Assembly: GCF_036924645.1 (NCBI RefSeq)
Contig: NZ_JAZHRX010000001.1
Coordinates: forward strand, 5,669,501 to 5,733,500
Source: Bradyrhizobium sp. AZCC 2176
GTDB taxonomy: Bacteria; Pseudomonadota; Alphaproteobacteria; Rhizobiales; Xanthobacteraceae
Direction of reading: 5' to 3'
DNA length: 64,000 nucleotides
The translations under genes and the position numbers were made by a program. Of the stretch, positions 29,058 to 39,300 are shown in pieces. Under the pieces are notes generated by a model that saw nothing but the letters and a program-made list of their open reading frames with translations, did no database searches and was not told the DNA's origin. Position 1 is the first letter of the stretch. Each line of letters begins with the position of its first letter.

Positions 29058-29173
29058 CGCGCGTTTCACGCGGCCGGTTTGCTCACGCAGGCTACTGATC
29101 CCGCCACTTAAAGAAACGCGTCAAAGCAAACGCCTGGAGACGGTTCTGGGTCAATCAGAGACGGCTCCAGGCG

Positions 29174-29199
29174 GCAAGGGCCGGGAGGCCGCCCCTTGC
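29174..29199 (-). terminator. Possible terminator of the RTX gene
   Basis: On the minus strand, GCAAGGG and CCCTTGC form a 7-bp stem about 28 nt after the RTX stop, with a GC-rich loop that can pair further. No T-run follows, so it is a weak candidate. Confidence 0.4.
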
Positions 29200-29226
29200 A
29201 ATTGATTGAGTCTTACTTTCTAGCGA

Positions 29227-30183
29227 TCAGGCGTAGGTAGCCACGTTTGCCATCGCCGTCATTTCGTTGTGGTGGCCGCCGTCGGTGCCGCCACCAGCAA
29301 GCACGCCGTCGTCCTCCAGTTCAAAGTGTGCGCCGCCGAGTTCGCCAACCTTCTCGTAAGCGCCATACACCGTCTGGGTAACGGCGATATCGCTTTGCTT
29401 CACCAGGTTGCCATAGACGGTGATCGTGCCGAGCAGATCCTCGTCATGCGCGCCGGCATTGCCTTGCTGGCTGATGACGGTGATCACGCTGTAGTCGTTC
29501 CTGCCGTCGCCGTTGCTGTCCTTGTGCTCGATCGACTTGACCTCGGCGGTGTGCGCCGAGATTTCGATCTTGTCGCCCTGGGCGCGATTGAAGTCGCGGA
29601 TCACGTCGTTGCCGAAACCGTCGACCCAGTGATCGTGGGTAGCGCCGTTCTCGCCGGTGACGCCGACCCAGTCGATGGTGCCGTCGGCATTGACGTGTTT
29701 GGCAACGATCTCGTCCTTGGCGTTGACCATGCCTTCGAAGCGGAAGGTGTCGCCGCCGGCACCGCCGGTCAGCGTATCGTTGACCGCCTTGAACGCCGCG
29801 GTTTCTTCCGCGAAGATCTGCGTCGTGCCGTCCTGGGCTGCGACCATCTCGCCGGCATCCGACCGGCTGAGCAACACGTCGTTGCCGCTGCCGCCATCCA
29901 TCCTGTCGGCGCCGAAGCCACCGACCAGAAGGTCGGCGCCGGAGCCGCCGGAGAGCTTGTCATTACCCGAGCCGCCCCACACCTTGTCGTTGCCGGAGCC
30001 GGCGTTGAGCGTGTCGTTGCCGGCCATGCCGGCAACCGTGTCGTCGCTGGCGCCGGAGAACAGGGTGTTGTTGCTCGTCGTCCCGTTCAGATGATCATGG
30101 CCGGCACTGCCGCCCGTAAACCTAGCGAAGAAATCCTCGAAGCGGCTATTGTCGAGGAAGCCGTTCAGATTGAAACGTGCCAT
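29227..30183 (-). CDS. RTX-type calcium-binding secreted protein
   Basis: A 318-residue protein without a classical signal peptide. Residues about 30-110 are glycine-rich nonapeptide repeats of the RTX type: AGNDTLNAG, SGNDKVWGG, SGNDKLSGG, SGADLLVGG, FGADRMDGG, SGNDVLLSR; a second short block is TLTGGAGGDTFRF. They bind Ca2+ outside the cell. The C-terminus (about 200-318) probably carries the type I secretion signal. AGAGG lies 8 nt before the start. No ABC exporter or membrane-fusion gene for type I secretion is adjacent. Function (adhesion, surface layer, biofilm) cannot be read directly. Confidence 0.88.
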   Translation of the reverse strand: MARFNLNGFLDNSRFEDFFARFTGGSAGHDHLNGTTSNNTLFSGASDDTVAGMAGNDTLNAGSGNDKVWGGSGNDKLSGGSGADLLVGGFGADRMDGGSGNDVLLSRSDAGEMVAAQDGTTQIFAEETAAFKAVNDTLTGGAGGDTFRFEGMVNAKDEIVAKHVNADGTIDWVGVTGENGATHDHWVDGFGNDVIRDFNRAQGDKIEISAHTAEVKSIEHKDSNGDGRNDYSVITVISQQGNAGAHDEDLLGTITVYGNLVKQSDIAVTQTVYGAYEKVGELGGAHFELEDDGVLAGGGTDGGHHNEMTAMANVATYA

Positions 30184-31102
30184 TATTCAAACCTCTTACT
30201 CAGAGGCCTCACGAGCTACAAACGACCACCACGGATTTTGGGAATCGTGAAGTGATGCGCGCGGGCAAGACGTGAGGCGTGACTCCTTGACCCGCATCGA
30301 AGGAAGAACAGCAAAACGGGTCCGTGACTGGACGTGCGCGCGGCGGATTTGCGCAGGCTAGGGGCAATATGGTGACGCGAAAGGCATTCGTGCGGTCGAT
30401 CCTTTAGCGTGTGCCTCAATCTCGAACGGCGATCAAAACGTCTGCGACAAATTGCGCAGAACGTTGTTCTGACTTGCGTATGAACGATAGCGCGGCCGAC
30501 GGTGCACGCCGCGGGTCGCGTCGTCGCGTGACGAAAGCTGGTGCAAAAAGTGCCGGCCGCACAAAAATGACGTGATCGGCTTCGAACACGATTGATGTCA
30601 GGCGTTGCAATTTTCGGTGTCCGCAATCGCGACCGCACGATCAGGCGCTGCGGAGATATCGTGCGACTCGCGTTTTGCGTGGAGTCGCATTGAGCGATTC
30701 CGAATCGCCTCTTTGCGATTCCGAATCGCCTCTTGCGATTCTCGGCGACGTTCTCTCAATTTGGCCGAGTGAAGCGGCGAGGCGAATCCGCCTGAACGTT
30801 CTCTATCGATCGCCCAGAGGTTGTGACCAGCCGAGGCGCGGGCGCCCGAAATCGATGCCGAGGGAGTTCGCGGGGACGGGTTCGACCGAATAATGGTTGC
30901 CGCGGGGCCACGATTGTTGCGTGAGCGCAACAGTGGGCGGGCATTTGGTTAATTGTTCCGCCTGCCGCTTGCCTGCGCCGCTTTTTAGCCACACCCCTCC
31001 ATGAAACCATTTCTTTCAGGGTTGATTAGCCACAGCGCCCCCAGCGAAGGCGACGGGAAATTGCTCCCGAGACCGACAAGGCTGAGGGAACAGGTTCCGC
31101 GA
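30184..31102. other. 0.9-kb intergenic region between the RTX gene and ilvD
   Basis: No credible gene: the open frames here (for example 30216-30638 and 30598-30930, minus strand) have Arg/His/Ser-rich, low-complexity translations. The region must hold the divergent promoters of the RTX gene and ilvD. The clearest structure is the run of spaced GCGATTC palindromes at 30694-30741. Confidence 0.6.
30694..30741. promoter_or_regulatory. Helically phased GCGATTC palindromes upstream of ilvD
   Basis: GCGATTC-C-GAATCGC occurs at 30694-30708 and again at 30715-30729, exactly 21 bp apart (two helical turns). A third half-site GCGATTC follows at 30735-30741. The spacer is also repeated (CTCTTT/CTCTT). 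This looks like a cooperative operator array between two divergent genes; the binding factor is unknown. Confidence 0.55.
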
Positions 31103-32827
31103 ATGGACGCCAAGGTCGACATCAAGAAGAGGTTGCCGAGCCGTCATGTGACGGAGGGGCCCGAGCGCGCGCCCCATCGGTCCTATCTCTATGCGATGGG
31201 GCTGACCACCCGGCAGATCCACCAGCCTTTCGTCGGCGTCGCGTCGTGCTGGAACGAGGCCGCCCCCTGCAATATCTCGCTGATGCGCCAGGCGCAGGCG
31301 GTCAAGAAGGGCGTCGCCGCCGCCGGCGGCACCCCGCGCGAATTCTGCACCATCACCGTGACCGACGGCATCGCCATGGGCCATGACGGCATGCGCTCGT
31401 CGCTGCCGTCCCGCGAATGCATTGCCGACTCGGTCGAGTTGACCGTCCGCGGCCATGCCTATGACGCTCTCGTCGGGCTCGCCGGCTGCGACAAGTCGCT
31501 GCCGGGCATGATGATGGCAATGGTCCGGCTCAACGTGCCGTCGATCTTCATTTATGGGGGCTCGATCCTGCCGGGCAATTTCCGCGGCCAGCAGGTCACG
31601 GTGCAGGACATGTTCGAGGCCGTCGGTCGACACTCGGTCGGCGAAATGTCGGACGCCGACCTCGACGAAATCGAGCGGGTGGCTTGCCCGTCCGCTGGCG
31701 CGTGCGGCGCACAATTCACCGCCAACACCATGGCGACGGTGTCCGAGGCGATCGGCCTGGCGCTGCCCTATTCGGCCGGGGCGCCAGCGCCTTACGAAAT
31801 TCGCGACGCGTTTTGCGCCGCCGCTGGCGAGAAGATTCTGGAGCTGATCGCCGCCAATATCCGGCCGCGCGACATCGTCACCCGCCGTTCGCTGGAAAAC
31901 GCCGCGGCGGTCGTTGCGGCGTCTGGCGGATCGACCAATGCTGCGCTGCACCTGCCGGCCATCGCGCATGAGTGCGGCATTAAGTTTGACTTATTCGACG
32001 TCGCCGAAATCTTCAAAAAGACACCGTATGTCGCGGATTTGAAGCCAGGGGGCCGTTATGTTGCCAAAGACATGTTCGAGGTTGGCGGCATACCGCTTCT
32101 GATGAAGACGCTGCTCGACAATGGCCACCTCCACGGAGATTGCATAACCGTCACGGGCCGGACGATCGCCGAAAACCTCAAGAGCGTGAAATGGAATCCG
32201 CACCAGGATGTGGTGCGGTCCGCCGACAACCCGATCACCGTCACGGGAGGCGTTGTCGGGTTGAAGGGTAATCTCGCGCCGGAGGGTGCGATCGTGAAGG
32301 TCGCGGGCATGTCGAAGCTGAAGTTTACCGGTCCGGCGCGCTGCTTCGATCGCGAAGAGGACGCTTTCGAGTCGGTCCAGAAGCGGACCTACCAGGAGGG
32401 CGAGGTCATCGTGATCCGCTACGAAGGGCCGCGCGGCGGACCCGGCATGCGGGAGATGCTCTCGACCACGGCGGCGCTGACCGGGCAGGGGATGGGCGGC
32501 AAGGTGGCCCTGATCACCGACGGCCGGTTCTCCGGCGCCACCCGCGGGTTCTGCATCGGCCATGTCGGACCGGAGGCGGCCGTGGGCGGCCCGATCGCCC
32601 TGTTGCAAAATGGTGACATTATCGAGATCGACGCCGAGGCTGGAATCCTTAACGTAAAATTGACCGACGCCGAACTCGCTGAACGTAAAACCAAGTGGGC
32701 ACCTCGACAGACTAACCATACGTCGGGTGCGCTGTGGAAATATGCCCAACAGGTTGGGCCGGCCGTGGATGGGGCTGTGACCCATCCGGGCGGTGCGCAC
32801 GAGAAACAGTGTTATGCGGACATCTAG
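31103..32827 (+). CDS. ilvD: Dihydroxy-acid dehydratase
   Basis: IlvD dehydrates 2,3-dihydroxy acids to 2-keto acids in valine, isoleucine and leucine synthesis, using an iron-sulfur cluster. The 574-residue protein has the cluster Cys in [29 protein letters not shown] and [16 protein letters not shown], and the C-terminal [19 protein letters not shown]. The ATG at 31103 gives the family length; GAGGGA lies 14 nt upstream. An in-frame extension to 31001 has no ribosome site. The related Edd family (sugar acids) is possible, but this sequence ends HEKQCYADI like IlvD. Its last codons overlap exoR. Confidence 0.93.
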   Translation: MDAKVDIKKRLPSRHVTEGPERAPHRSYLYAMGLTTRQIHQPFVGVASCWNEAAPCNISLMRQAQAVKKGVAAAGGTPREFCTITVTDGIAMGHDGMRSSLPSRECIADSVELTVRGHAYDALVGLAGCDKSLPGMMMAMVRLNVPSIFIYGGSILPGNFRGQQVTVQDMFEAVGRHSVGEMSDADLDEIERVACPSAGACGAQFTANTMATVSEAIGLALPYSAGAPAPYEIRDAFCAAAGEKILELIAANIRPRDIVTRRSLENAAAVVAASGGSTNAALHLPAIAHECGIKFDLFDVAEIFKKTPYVADLKPGGRYVAKDMFEVGGIPLLMKTLLDNGHLHGDCITVTGRTIAENLKSVKWNPHQDVVRSADNPITVTGGVVGLKGNLAPEGAIVKVAGMSKLKFTGPARCFDREEDAFESVQKRTYQEGEVIVIRYEGPRGGPGMREMLSTTAALTGQGMGGKVALITDGRFSGATRGFCIGHVGPEAAVGGPIALLQNGDIIEIDAEAGILNVKLTDAELAERKTKWAPRQTNHTSGALWKYAQQVGPAVDGAVTHPGGAHEKQCYADI

Positions 32828-33656
32828 GCGTATCATTCTTGCGTTGATGCTCGGGGCCATGCCGGTGGCGGCTCCCGGATTCGCATTTGACGGCGCGCCG
32901 GTGAAGCCGGACGCCACGCTGCCGGTGATGAATCAGCCCGCCGCGCAGGCCGTCACTGCGCAGGCCCTGAAGAAGGCTCCACCTGCACCCGCGACGGCAA
33001 CGGCGGTTGCTGCGTCCTCGCTGACTTCGCTGCAATACGCCGCCGAGGGTGGCCATCCCGTCGCGCAGTGGAAGCTCGGCCGGATGTATGCCGATGGCAA
33101 TGGCGTCATCCAGGACGATCTGCGCGCCTTCGAATATTTCAGCCGCATCGCCAACGCGCATGCCGAGGACAGCCCGTCGGAGCCGCAGGCGACGATCGTC
33201 GCCAACGCCTTCGTGGCGCTGGGACGCTACTACCTCAACGGCATCCCGAATTCCAAGGTCAAGGCCGACGCCGACCGGGCGCGGGAGATGTTCTCCTATG
33301 CCGCGTCCTATTTCGGCAATGCCGACGCGCAGTACGATCTGGCGCGGCTTTACCTGAAGACGCCGGACGCCTCGCGGGACGATTTCCGCTACGGCGCGCG
33401 CTGGCTTGGTCTGGCCGCGCAGAAGGGCCAGCATCAGGCGCAGGCCATGCTCGGCCAGATGCTGTTCAACGGCGACCGGCTGCCGCGGCAGCCCGCCCGC
33501 GGTCTGATGTGGCTGACACTGGCGCGCGACAACGCCGCCCCCGACGAGAGCTGGATCCGCGAAAGCTACAACCGCGCCTTCGCCAAGGCCTCCGACGACG
33601 ACCGCGCCATGGCGCTGCAGATGCTCGAGCACTGGGTGCAGGGCAAGAAGGACTGA
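32814..33656 (+). CDS. exoR: ExoR-like periplasmic Sel1/TPR regulator
   Basis: A 280-residue protein with a signal peptide ([17 protein letters not shown]) and Sel1-like repeats: [84 protein letters not shown]. These segments match ExoR of Sinorhizobium closely as I recall it. There ExoR binds and represses the ExoS sensor of the ExoS/ChvI system, controlling exopolysaccharide and flagella. ExoS and ChvI are not in this window. ATG 32814 overlaps the ilvD end by 14 nt; GTG 32793 is an alternative. Regulatory role here is inferred from similarity. Confidence 0.85.
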   Translation: MRTSRRIILALMLGAMPVAAPGFAFDGAPVKPDATLPVMNQPAAQAVTAQALKKAPPAPATATAVAASSLTSLQYAAEGGHPVAQWKLGRMYADGNGVIQDDLRAFEYFSRIANAHAEDSPSEPQATIVANAFVALGRYYLNGIPNSKVKADADRAREMFSYAASYFGNADAQYDLARLYLKTPDASRDDFRYGARWLGLAAQKGQHQAQAMLGQMLFNGDRLPRQPARGLMWLTLARDNAAPDESWIRESYNRAFAKASDDDRAMALQMLEHWVQGKKD

Positions 33657-33674
33657 CGCGGCGCTGCCGTAGCG

Positions 33675-33770
33675 GTAGGGTGGGCAAAGGCGCACTTGCG
33701 CCGTGCCCACCGTCTCTCCGAAACCGTTGGCACCAATGGTGGGCACGCTTCGCTTTGCCCACCCTTCTAC
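33675..33770. repeat. Dispersed inverted repeat, GTAGGGTGGGCAAAG family
   Basis: GTAGGGTGGGCAAAGGCGC at the left pairs with GCTTTGCCCACCCTTCTAC at the right, and GTGCCCACC with GGTGGGCAC in the middle. I recall this as a frequent intergenic repeat in Bradyrhizobium. It fills the convergent gap between exoR and the GNAT gene and could terminate both transcripts. Confidence 0.8.
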
Positions 33771-33773
33771 TGG

Positions 33774-34250
33774 CTACCGTGAAGCCACCATCCGCTTCGA
33801 CATCGGATATCCCGACCTTGTGCCGAACTTGCCCGTCGGCGCCGCGTCGTCAACATAACCTGCCGACTGATAGAAGCGATGCGCCGTCTCGGTGCTTGTG
33901 AGCGTGCAGCGGCTGTTGCCTCGCTCCGCCGCTCTGGCTTCGAGCGCGCTCAACACGGCACGGCTGACGCCGCGAAATCGTGCATCGGGTGCCACGTAGT
34001 TCAGCGTGATCTCGCCTGCGTCCGTCACCGATCCCACCCCGAGGATGGCGTCGCCCTCGACGGCGAGCAGGAGCGAATTTCCTGGCTGCCTTGCCCACGC
34101 GGCCACGATTTCCGGCGTCTTGTTGGCCAGCCACGCGTTCAGGATCGCCGGATCGTTGCCGTGATCGGCAACGCATAATCGGGAGATCGATTCCTTCAGG
34201 ACGTGGCAGGCCGCGACGGCGTCTGCGGGCGCCGCATCCCGAATCGTCAC
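33774..34250 (-). CDS. GNAT-family N-acetyltransferase
   Basis: A 158-residue acetyltransferase fold. It begins VTIRDAAPADAVAACHVL (first strand and helix), with the core LLLAVEGDAILGVGSV, the beta-bulge strand GEITLNYVAPDARFRGVSRAVLSAL (acetyl-CoA pyrophosphate-binding loop R-x-x-G/A-like) and TAHRFYQSAGYV. The acceptor substrate is unknown. GTG 34250 has GGAGA just upstream; a longer frame from 34301 would overlap xthA by 31 nt. Lies directly after xthA on the same strand. Confidence 0.8.
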   Translation of the reverse strand: MTIRDAAPADAVAACHVLKESISRLCVADHGNDPAILNAWLANKTPEIVAAWARQPGNSLLLAVEGDAILGVGSVTDAGEITLNYVAPDARFRGVSRAVLSALEARAAERGNSRCTLTSTETAHRFYQSAGYVDDAAPTGKFGTRSGYPMSKRMVASR

Positions 34251-34270
34251 GCTCTCCGCGCCCGTCCCGC

Positions 34271-35062
34271 TCAAGCCGTCTCCAGGTCGAAATCCGCCCA
34301 CACGGGCACGTGGTCCGACGGCTTCTCCCAGGCGCGCACATAGCTGTCGACGCCGACATTGGTCAGGCGGTCGCTGGCCTGCGGCGACAGCAGGAGGTGG
34401 TCGATTCGGAGGCCCCAGTTCTTCTGCCAGGCGCCCGCCTGATAGTCCCAGAAGGTGTAGAGGTTCGGCTCGTCGGTCACCGCGCGCAGCGCATCCGTCA
34501 GCCCGAGGCCAAGCAGCGACTGGAAGGCCTCGCGCGTCTTGGGGCGAAACAGCGCGTCGTTGGCCCAGGCCGCCGGGTTATAGACGTCGGCGGCTGCCGG
34601 AATGACGTTGAAGTCGCCTGCGAGCACCAGCGGTTCTTCCGCCTTAAGCCGCTCCTTCGAGTACTCAAGAAGTCGCGACATCCATTTGAGTTTATAGGGG
34701 TATTTGTCGGTGTCCGGCGGGTTGCCGTTGGGCAGATAGAGGCAGGCGATCCGCATTACCCCGGTCTTGAGCGTCACCACACCTTCCAGGAACCTGGCGT
34801 GGGCGTCCTCGTCGTCGCCGGCCAGGCCCGATTTGGTCTCGTCGAACGGCAGTTTCGACAGCAGTGCGACTCCGTTGAAGGTTTTCTGGCCGTGGGTGAC
34901 GACATTATAGCCGAGCGACTCGATCTCCAGCCGCGGGAACGCCTCGTCGACGCATTTGATTTCCTGCAGGCAGACGATCTCGGGCGAGGTCTCCTTGAGC
35001 CAGGTCAGGAGATGGTCGACCCGCTGCCGGATCGAATTGACGTTCCAGGTTGCAATGCGCAT
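34271..35062 (-). CDS. xthA: Exodeoxyribonuclease III
   Basis: Exonuclease III repairs abasic sites and 3'-blocked ends. The 263-residue protein has the endonuclease/exonuclease/phosphatase fold: MRIATWNVNSIRQRVDHLL, the metal-binding Glu in IVCLQEIKC, the LAGDFNVIP segment (catalytic Asp/Asn), LRIDHLLLSP and the C-terminal SDHVPVWADF. Start at 35062 gives the family N-terminus; an upstream extension to 35152 is not homologous. It is divergent from the efflux operon at 35218. Confidence 0.93.
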   Translation of the reverse strand: MRIATWNVNSIRQRVDHLLTWLKETSPEIVCLQEIKCVDEAFPRLEIESLGYNVVTHGQKTFNGVALLSKLPFDETKSGLAGDDEDAHARFLEGVVTLKTGVMRIACLYLPNGNPPDTDKYPYKLKWMSRLLEYSKERLKAEEPLVLAGDFNVIPAAADVYNPAAWANDALFRPKTREAFQSLLGLGLTDALRAVTDEPNLYTFWDYQAGAWQKNWGLRIDHLLLSPQASDRLTNVGVDSYVRAWEKPSDHVPVWADFDLETA

Positions 35063-35217
35063 GAAATGGCTCGGGATTGTAACTACACATTTTCTGGCAG
35101 TGGCATACCATGTGCAGGAAGGCTGTGGTAATCGTTTAGAAATAAGGCGCACCCGTCGCCGTCAAGGGGCAGGAGAAGACCGTCCCGTCCTTTGAGGACC
35201 GGCGAGCGTGAAAAATT

Positions 35218-36348
35218 ATGAAAAAGCGTAGCTTGTTACTTCTTGTCGGCGCCATTGGCATCCTTGCGGCGGCCGGTTTTGTTACCCGCTCCTCCTGGAT
35301 GGGCGGCACCTCCAACGCCCAGGGCCCGCAGCCTCCGCGGATGGTGTCCGTCGAGCTTGCCAAGGCGGAGCGCAAATCCATGCCCGTCGATGTCGACGCG
35401 ATCGGGATGGTGACGCCGATTTCGAGCGTGGCGCTGAAGTCGCGGCTGGAGACGACCATCGTCGCGGTGCATTTCGAGGACGGCGCCAAGGTCAACGAGG
35501 GCGATCTGCTGTTCACGCTCGACAGCCGCCAGATCGACGCCCAGATCGAGCAGGCCGAGGGCGTGCTCGCCAAGGACCAGGCGCAGCTCGAGGGCGCGCA
35601 GCGCGACCTGCGCCGCTACAACGATCTGGTCGGCAAGGGCGCCACCACGCAGGTCAATGTCGATAACGCCAGGACCCAGTCCGACATCCTGACCGGCGCC
35701 ATCAAGGCCGACCAGGCCGCGCTCGACAATCTGAAGGTCCAGAAGAGCTACACCACGATCCGCGCGCCGTTCTCAGGCCGTATCGGGGTTGCCAATGTGA
35801 AGGTCGGCAATTTCGTCCGCCCGGCTGACAGCACCCCGCTGGCGGTAATCAACCAAATGGCGCCGGTCTACGTGACTTTCTCGGTCCCCCAGCGCGTGCT
35901 GGCGGATTTGCGCGAGGCCATGGCCAAGGGTATCTCCGGCGTGACCGCCACCATCCCGGGCCATCAGCGCTCCGAGAGTGGCAAGATCGCGATGGTTGAA
36001 AACACCGTGGATATGGCCACCGGCATGGTCACCGTGCGCGGCATCATGGCCAACGAGAACGAGACCTTGTGGCCGGGCACCCTGGTCGCGGCCAAGCTCA
36101 TTATCCGCTCCGAGGATTCGGTCGTGGTGCCGACGGTTGCCGTGCAACGCAGCCAGGGCGGCAATTTCGTCTTCGTGGTCAAGGACGGCGTCGCCAAGCA
36201 AAAGGCGGTCAAGGTCGACCGCACCTCGCAGGGCATGTCGGTGATTTCGGAAGGACTGGCCGGCGACGAGAGCGTCGTGACGGACGGGCAATTGCTGCTG
36301 TCGGACGGATCGCGGGTCGAGCCGCGGGCCAAGAAGGCCGGAGCGTAA
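35218..36348 (+). CDS. RND efflux periplasmic adaptor (MdtA/AcrA type)
   Basis: A 376-residue membrane-fusion protein with an N-terminal membrane anchor (MKKRSLLLLVGAIGILAAAG). Next come a lipoyl-like half (VALKSRLETTIVAVHFEDGAKV), a helical hairpin (about 100-165), the second lipoyl half (YTTIRAPFSGRIGVANVKVGNFV) and a beta-barrel domain. It bridges the RND pump and an outer-membrane channel. The pump gene follows after 3 nt. No outer-membrane factor gene is nearby, so a TolC-like channel from elsewhere must be used. Confidence 0.92.
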   Translation: MKKRSLLLLVGAIGILAAAGFVTRSSWMGGTSNAQGPQPPRMVSVELAKAERKSMPVDVDAIGMVTPISSVALKSRLETTIVAVHFEDGAKVNEGDLLFTLDSRQIDAQIEQAEGVLAKDQAQLEGAQRDLRRYNDLVGKGATTQVNVDNARTQSDILTGAIKADQAALDNLKVQKSYTTIRAPFSGRIGVANVKVGNFVRPADSTPLAVINQMAPVYVTFSVPQRVLADLREAMAKGISGVTATIPGHQRSESGKIAMVENTVDMATGMVTVRGIMANENETLWPGTLVAAKLIIRSEDSVVVPTVAVQRSQGGNFVFVVKDGVAKQKAVKVDRTSQGMSVISEGLAGDESVVTDGQLLLSDGSRVEPRAKKAGA

Positions 36349-36351
36349 CCG

Positions 36352-39300
36352 ATGACGCTCTCCGAACTCTGTATCCGCCGGCCGGTCATGACGACGCTGA
36401 TCACGGCGTCGATCATCGCGTTCGGCATTTTCGGCTTCCGCCTGCTGCCGGTCTCGGCGCTGCCGCGGGTCGATTTCCCGACCATTGCCGTGACCGCGAC
36501 CCTGCCGGGCGCGAGCGCCGACACCATGGCGGCCTCGGTCGCCGGCGTCATCGAGCGCCAGCTCTCGACGGTTGCCGGCATCTCCTCGATGTCGTCGAAC
36601 TCGTCGCAGGGCACCAGCACCATCACCATCCAGTTCGATCTCAACCGCAACATCGATGCCGCGGCGCTGGACGTGCAGACCGCGCTGACGATCGCGCAGC
36701 GCCGGTTGCCGGTCGAGATGCTCATCCCGCCGAGTTTCCGCAAAGTGAACCCGGCCGATTTCCCGGTGCTGTTCGTCGTGCTTAAATCGTCGACGCTGCC
36801 GCTGTCGGCGGTGCACGAATATGGCGACATCACCATCGGCCAGACGCTCTCGCAGATTCCGGGCGTCGCCCAGGTCAGCGTCTACGGCGCGCAGAAATTC
36901 GCCATTCGCGTCCAGGCCGATCCCGAGGCCGCCGCGGCGCGCGGGCTGTCGCTCGAGGACATCAGGACGGCGGTGTCCCGCGCCAATTCCTCGACCCCGG
37001 TCGGCACGCTGAACGGGCCGAAGCAGGACGTGGCGCTGCAGGCCTCGGGCCAGATGGACAAGGCGATGGACTATCGCCAGATCGTGGTGGCCTGGCGCAA
37101 CGGCTCCCCGGTCAAGCTCGACGAGGTCGCGCGGATCTACGACAGCGTCGAGAACGAGCGGATCGCGAGCTGGCTGAACGGCGAGCGCGCCATCGTGCTC
37201 GGCATCCAGAAGCAGCCGGACGCCAACACGGTGGCGGTGGTCGATTCCATCCTGGCCAAGTTCCCGGCGCTGCGGGCGCAGATCCCGCCATCGGTCTCGA
37301 TCAACGTGCTGATGGATCGCTCGATCTCCATCCGTCAGGCGGTGGCCGACGTCGAGGAGACGCTGCTGATCGCGATCGGGCTGGTGATCTTGGTGATCTT
37401 CCTGTTCCTGCGCTCGGCCTCCGCCACCTTCATTCCGGCGCTGGCGGTGCCGATTTCGCTGTTCGGCACCTGCGCGGTGATGTACGCGCTCGACTACTCC
37501 ATCAACAACATGACGCTGCTGGCGCTGACGCTGTCGGTCGGCTTCGTGGTCGACGACGCCATCGTCATGCTGGAGAACATCGTCCGCCACATCGAGCACG
37601 GCATGCGGCCGTTCGAGGCGGCGCTGAAGGGCGCCCGCGAAATCGGCTTCACCATCATCTCGATCACGTTCTCGCTGATCGCCGTGTTCATTCCGGTGCT
37701 GCTGATGGGCGGCATCGTCGGCCGCGTGTTCCGCGAATTCGCCGTCACCGTGTCGGTCGCGATCATCGTGTCCGGATTCGTGTCGCTGACATTGACGCCA
37801 ATGCTGTGCGCCCGCGTGCTGCGGGCCCATGACGCGACCAAGAAGCCGAACATCGTGCTCCGCATCTTCGAGGCGATGTTCGAGTCCTGGCTGCGCGCCT
37901 ATGAATGGACGCTCGACTGGGTGCTGGCCCGGAAATTCCTGATGCTGATGGTGACGCTGGCGACGCTGGGCGGCACCGTCTACCTTTACATGATCGTGCC
38001 GAAGGGCTTCTTCCCGCAGGAGGACACCGGCTTCCTGATCGGCGTGACGGAAGCTGCGACCGATACCTCGTTCGAGGCGATGAAGGAGCGGCAGCAGGCG
38101 CTGGTCGACGTGCTGAAAACCGATCCGGCGATCGACTACATCAACTCCACCGTCGGCGCCGGCGGGCCCAACACGACGGCGAATTACGGCCGGCTGTTCA
38201 TCGCGCTGAAGCCGAAAAAGGAGCGCGACAACCTCAACGCCATCATCGGCCGGCTGCGCGGCAAGGCGCGGCAGATCCCGGGCATGCAGGCGTTCTTCCA
38301 GCCGATCCAGAACCTCAACATCGGCGGCCGGATTTCCAAGAGCCAGTATCAATACGTGATGCAGAGCGGCGACACCGAGTCGCTCTATCGTTTGGCGCCC
38401 GAGATGCGCGAGAAGATCGAGAAGCTGCCGGGCCTGCTCGATGTCACCACCGACCTCTACATCAAGAACCCGCAGATGACGGTCGACATCGACCGCGAGA
38501 AGGCGGCGGTCTACGGCGTCACCGTCGATCAGGTGCGCAACCAGCTCTACAACGCCTATGGCTCGCGCCAGGTCGGCACCATCTACATGCCGTCGAATGA
38601 CTACCAGATCATCCTGGAGGTGCAGCCGCACTTCCGGGTCGATCCGTCGGACCTGTCCAAGCTCTACATGAAGACCCAGAACAACCAGACCATTCCGCTG
38701 TCGGCAGTGGCAAAACTGGTTCCGACGGTCGGTCCGCTGCAGATCAACCACCAGGCGCAGCAGCCGGCGGTGACGATTTCGTTCAACCTCGCGCCCGGCA
38801 ATTCGCTCGGCTATGCGGTCGACAAGATCACCGAACTCGAGCAGGCGTCGAACCTGCCGGCGACGATCGCCACCGGCTTCTCCGGCACCGCGCAGGTGTT
38901 CCAGGATTCGCTGCGCGGGCAGGGCGTCCTGATCCTCGCCGCCGTGTTCGCCGCCTTCGTCATCCTCGGCATTCTCTACGAGAGCTTCATCCACCCGATC
39001 ACCATCATCTCGGGCCTGCCGTCGGCCGGCATCGGCGCGATCGTGACGCTGATGCTGTTCGGGATGGAGATGTCGGTGATCGCGATGATCGGCATCGTGA
39101 TGCTGGTCGGCATCGTCAAGAAGAACGCCATCATGATGGTCGACTTTGCGCTGGAGCGCCGCCGCGTCGGCCTGAGCGCCGAGCACGCGATCCGGGAAGC
39201 GGCGCTGTTGCGTTTTCGTCCGATCATGATGACGACGTTCGCCGCGATCTTTGGCACGCTGCCGATTGCGCTTGGCGCCGGTGCAGGCGCCGAATTGCGC

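Larger units (their letters stand above)
28657..29226. other. 570-bp non-coding stretch between slt and the RTX gene
   Basis: No gene is supported here. It contains the slt promoter region, a short sequence at 28925-28948 that matches the last codons of the Bug gene, a tandem 29-bp repeat at 29001-29057 and a hairpin at 29174-29199. The part from 28965 to 29060 resembles a decayed CGTCATTGC-family repeat (CGCGGAGCCCGTCATC). Confidence 0.6.

Noticed and set aside
30880..30900. GGGTTCGACCGAA as a tRNA T-arm
   Set aside because: No matching acceptor stem, anticodon arm or CCA end could be fitted around it; no tRNA was found anywhere in the window.
30216..30930. Two minus-strand frames of 140 and 110 codons upstream of ilvD
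   Set aside because: Arg/Ser/His-rich translations, no ribosome sites, and they cover the palindrome array; more likely non-coding.
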